From positions 1 through 64,000 of the forward strand of contig JAPPUL010000058.1 in the NCBI GenBank assembly GCA_026874595.1: a stretch of 64,000 bases of DNA. The letters are read 5' to 3'. Source of the stretch: Sipunculus nudus (Eukaryota; Annelida; Sipuncula; Golfingiida; Sipunculidae). Positions 63,054 to 64,000 of the stretch are shown in pieces; the first letter of the stretch is position 1, and each line of letters begins with the position of its first letter. The position numbers were made by a program, and so were the translations under genes. The notes beneath the pieces were generated by a model. That model saw only the letters and a program-made list of their open reading frames with translations. It ran no database searches and had not been told where the DNA came from.

Positions 63054-63378
63054 ATTTTTTGGAGGTCAATTGCAATGTGGATTTACGATGTGAATGACCA
63101 TCATTTACATGCGATAATATGTGTTATAAAAATAGAGAAAGGGTACTCACATCGCTGGTGAAAAAATATCTGATTACAAAAATTTTAAAACTGAATTATG
63201 AATGGATTTTATGTTTATTAAACATCACCGTGTGCCTGTCCTACTACTAGTACTATATAGTAGTAGGCTAATTACCGCACGTGACATAATTATATTGCAT
63301 AATCAAATGTATGTACAGTTTGATTTAATAAATATATGTTTTAACAATTATCTGAGTTTCTTTGATTTTGTCATACAG

Positions 63379-63753
63379 TTATAACAAGCAAAACGGCCTG
63401 TGGTTTTGGGTGCACCGTCCTTGAATCTGGCAGTGTCTCCTTTCTAGGTTCGTTTCATGTTGTTCAAGCGTTAAATGTAAGATATTGGTGCACAGCTTGT
63501 GATGACACAGATGTGACACTTCCAAGACTCGACCCGAGTCATCCTTTTTGGGCAGTTCCTGGCGCTGATTTTCCAACATATACATAAGTCTATGTACATG
63601 TAATTCCCCACTTTGCCCTGGAAAAGGGTTGCGAACTCTCCCATAACCATCTCTCCTTGTTTTGGCCCCCTCCCATAAGCGGCAACCGTGTCTGCCTACC
63701 GGCTGTGACACTTTCCGGTTAATGCGTCCTTTTATCAACTCGAAATTGACCAT
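63379..63753 (-). CDS. His-Me finger nuclease (unit 13)
   Basis: Intact 124-aa frame from the ATG at 63753-63751, same protein as the reference copy, with H118 present. Confidence 0.9.
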   Translation of the reverse strand: MVNFELIKGRINRKVSQPVGRHGCRLWEGAKTRRDGYGRVRNPFPGQSGELHVHRLMYMLENQRQELPKKDDSGRVLEVSHLCHHKLCTNILHLTLEQHETNLERRHCQIQGRCTQNHRPFCLL

Positions 63754-63809
63754 TTTCCCAATTTCGACAAAAAATACAAGTATCAATAACAGTAGCCTTG
63801 ACAAGGAAA

Positions 63810-64000
63810 CAGGCTGTATCAACCGTTTACATTTGGAGCATTTTTTGTGGACCCACTTTGCGCGAAAGCGCGCATAAACTACGTCACATCATTTTGGCTT
63901 AAGGCTAGACCGACCTATTCTGCAGCCCACTTTGTGATGTTTAACACTCTGTCCATTTAAAAATATATCTACCCTGTTTCCGGCACAATTATGATATTTT
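63810..64000 (+). repeat. Array unit 14, first 191 bases
   Basis: Matches the start of the other units (GC hairpin and CTACGTCA included) and is cut by the window end, so the array continues to the right. Confidence 0.95.

Larger units (their letters stand above)
58904..63809 (+). repeat. Array unit 13 (4906 bp)
   Basis: Consensus unit; T is back at the position equivalent to 58495. Confidence 0.95.
1..64000. repeat. Head-to-tail tandem array of a 4.91-kb two-gene unit
   Basis: The same sequence recurs in the same orientation at 1, 4920, 9826, 14732, 19642, 24552, 29462, 34372, 39278, 44186, 49092, 53998, 58904 and 63810, giving periods of 4906 (seven units), 4910 (four), 4908 (one) and 4919 (unit 1). 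Units abut directly with no filler or target-site duplication between them. The phase used here simply follows the first base of the window; the true element boundary is unknown. Each unit holds a spliced Mutator-family transposase gene (+), a His-Me nuclease gene (-) and a tRNA-like module. Identity among units 2-13 is close to 100 percent by eye, so the array is either very young, strongly homogenised, or partly a product of assembling a circle or collapsed repeat. Confidence 0.98.

Noticed and set aside
1-64000. rDNA array, viral genome concatemer, retroelement or CRISPR locus
   Set aside because: No rRNA-like sequence, capsid, polymerase or reverse transcriptase motif, and no short repeat-spacer pattern was seen; the unit is explained by a DDE transposase and a His-Me nuclease.

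Overview
The whole window is one head-to-tail tandem array of a single unit of about 4.91 kb: 13 units plus the first 191 bases of a fourteenth. No flanking chromosomal sequence, element end or rRNA gene is visible. The DNA is eukaryotic: it has a GT-AG spliced gene, a TATA box, AATAAA signals and Pol III box motifs. The transposase belongs to the animal Mutator-like family (Pfam Mutator-like transposase) that is abundant in aquatic invertebrates, so a marine or freshwater invertebrate, possibly a bivalve, is my best guess. That is inference, not something the bases prove.

Each unit carries two convergent genes. The plus-strand gene has two exons (1015 + 1037 nt) split by a 493-497 bp phase-1 intron that contains an (ATGA)n microsatellite. 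It encodes a 683-aa DDE transposase with candidate catalytic residues D260, D365 and E541. The minus-strand gene is an intact 124-aa, single-exon His-Me finger (HNH-like) nuclease. Its H-x-C-x4-C-x4-H-x8-N-x5-C pattern reproduces the active site and zinc loops of homing endonucleases such as I-PpoI. The 3' ends face each other across about 0.69 kb that holds poly(A) signals, a perfect 10-bp-stem hairpin and a tRNA-like Pol III promoter module bracketed by a 13-bp A/T inverted repeat. The 5' ends share about 1.3 kb of non-coding DNA at each unit-to-unit junction.

Layout: unit 1 (1-4919) differs from the others by 13 single-base insertions, each repeating its neighbour, which breaks both genes; this looks like unpolished long-read error at a contig end. 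Units 2-13 (4920-63809) are almost identical and all genes in them are open. The only variants seen are a base change in a T-run in unit 2, one extra ATGA in the contiguous block of units 4-7, a TA insertion plus one base change in unit 9, and one missense change in the unit 12 nuclease (predicted zinc ligand H118 to R).

The most interesting reading is a two-gene transposon of roughly MuDR size and convergent layout, in which the second gene is an I-PpoI-type nuclease, amplified into a protein-coding satellite-like array (or an episomal concatemer). I know of no description of this pairing, but I could not search for one.
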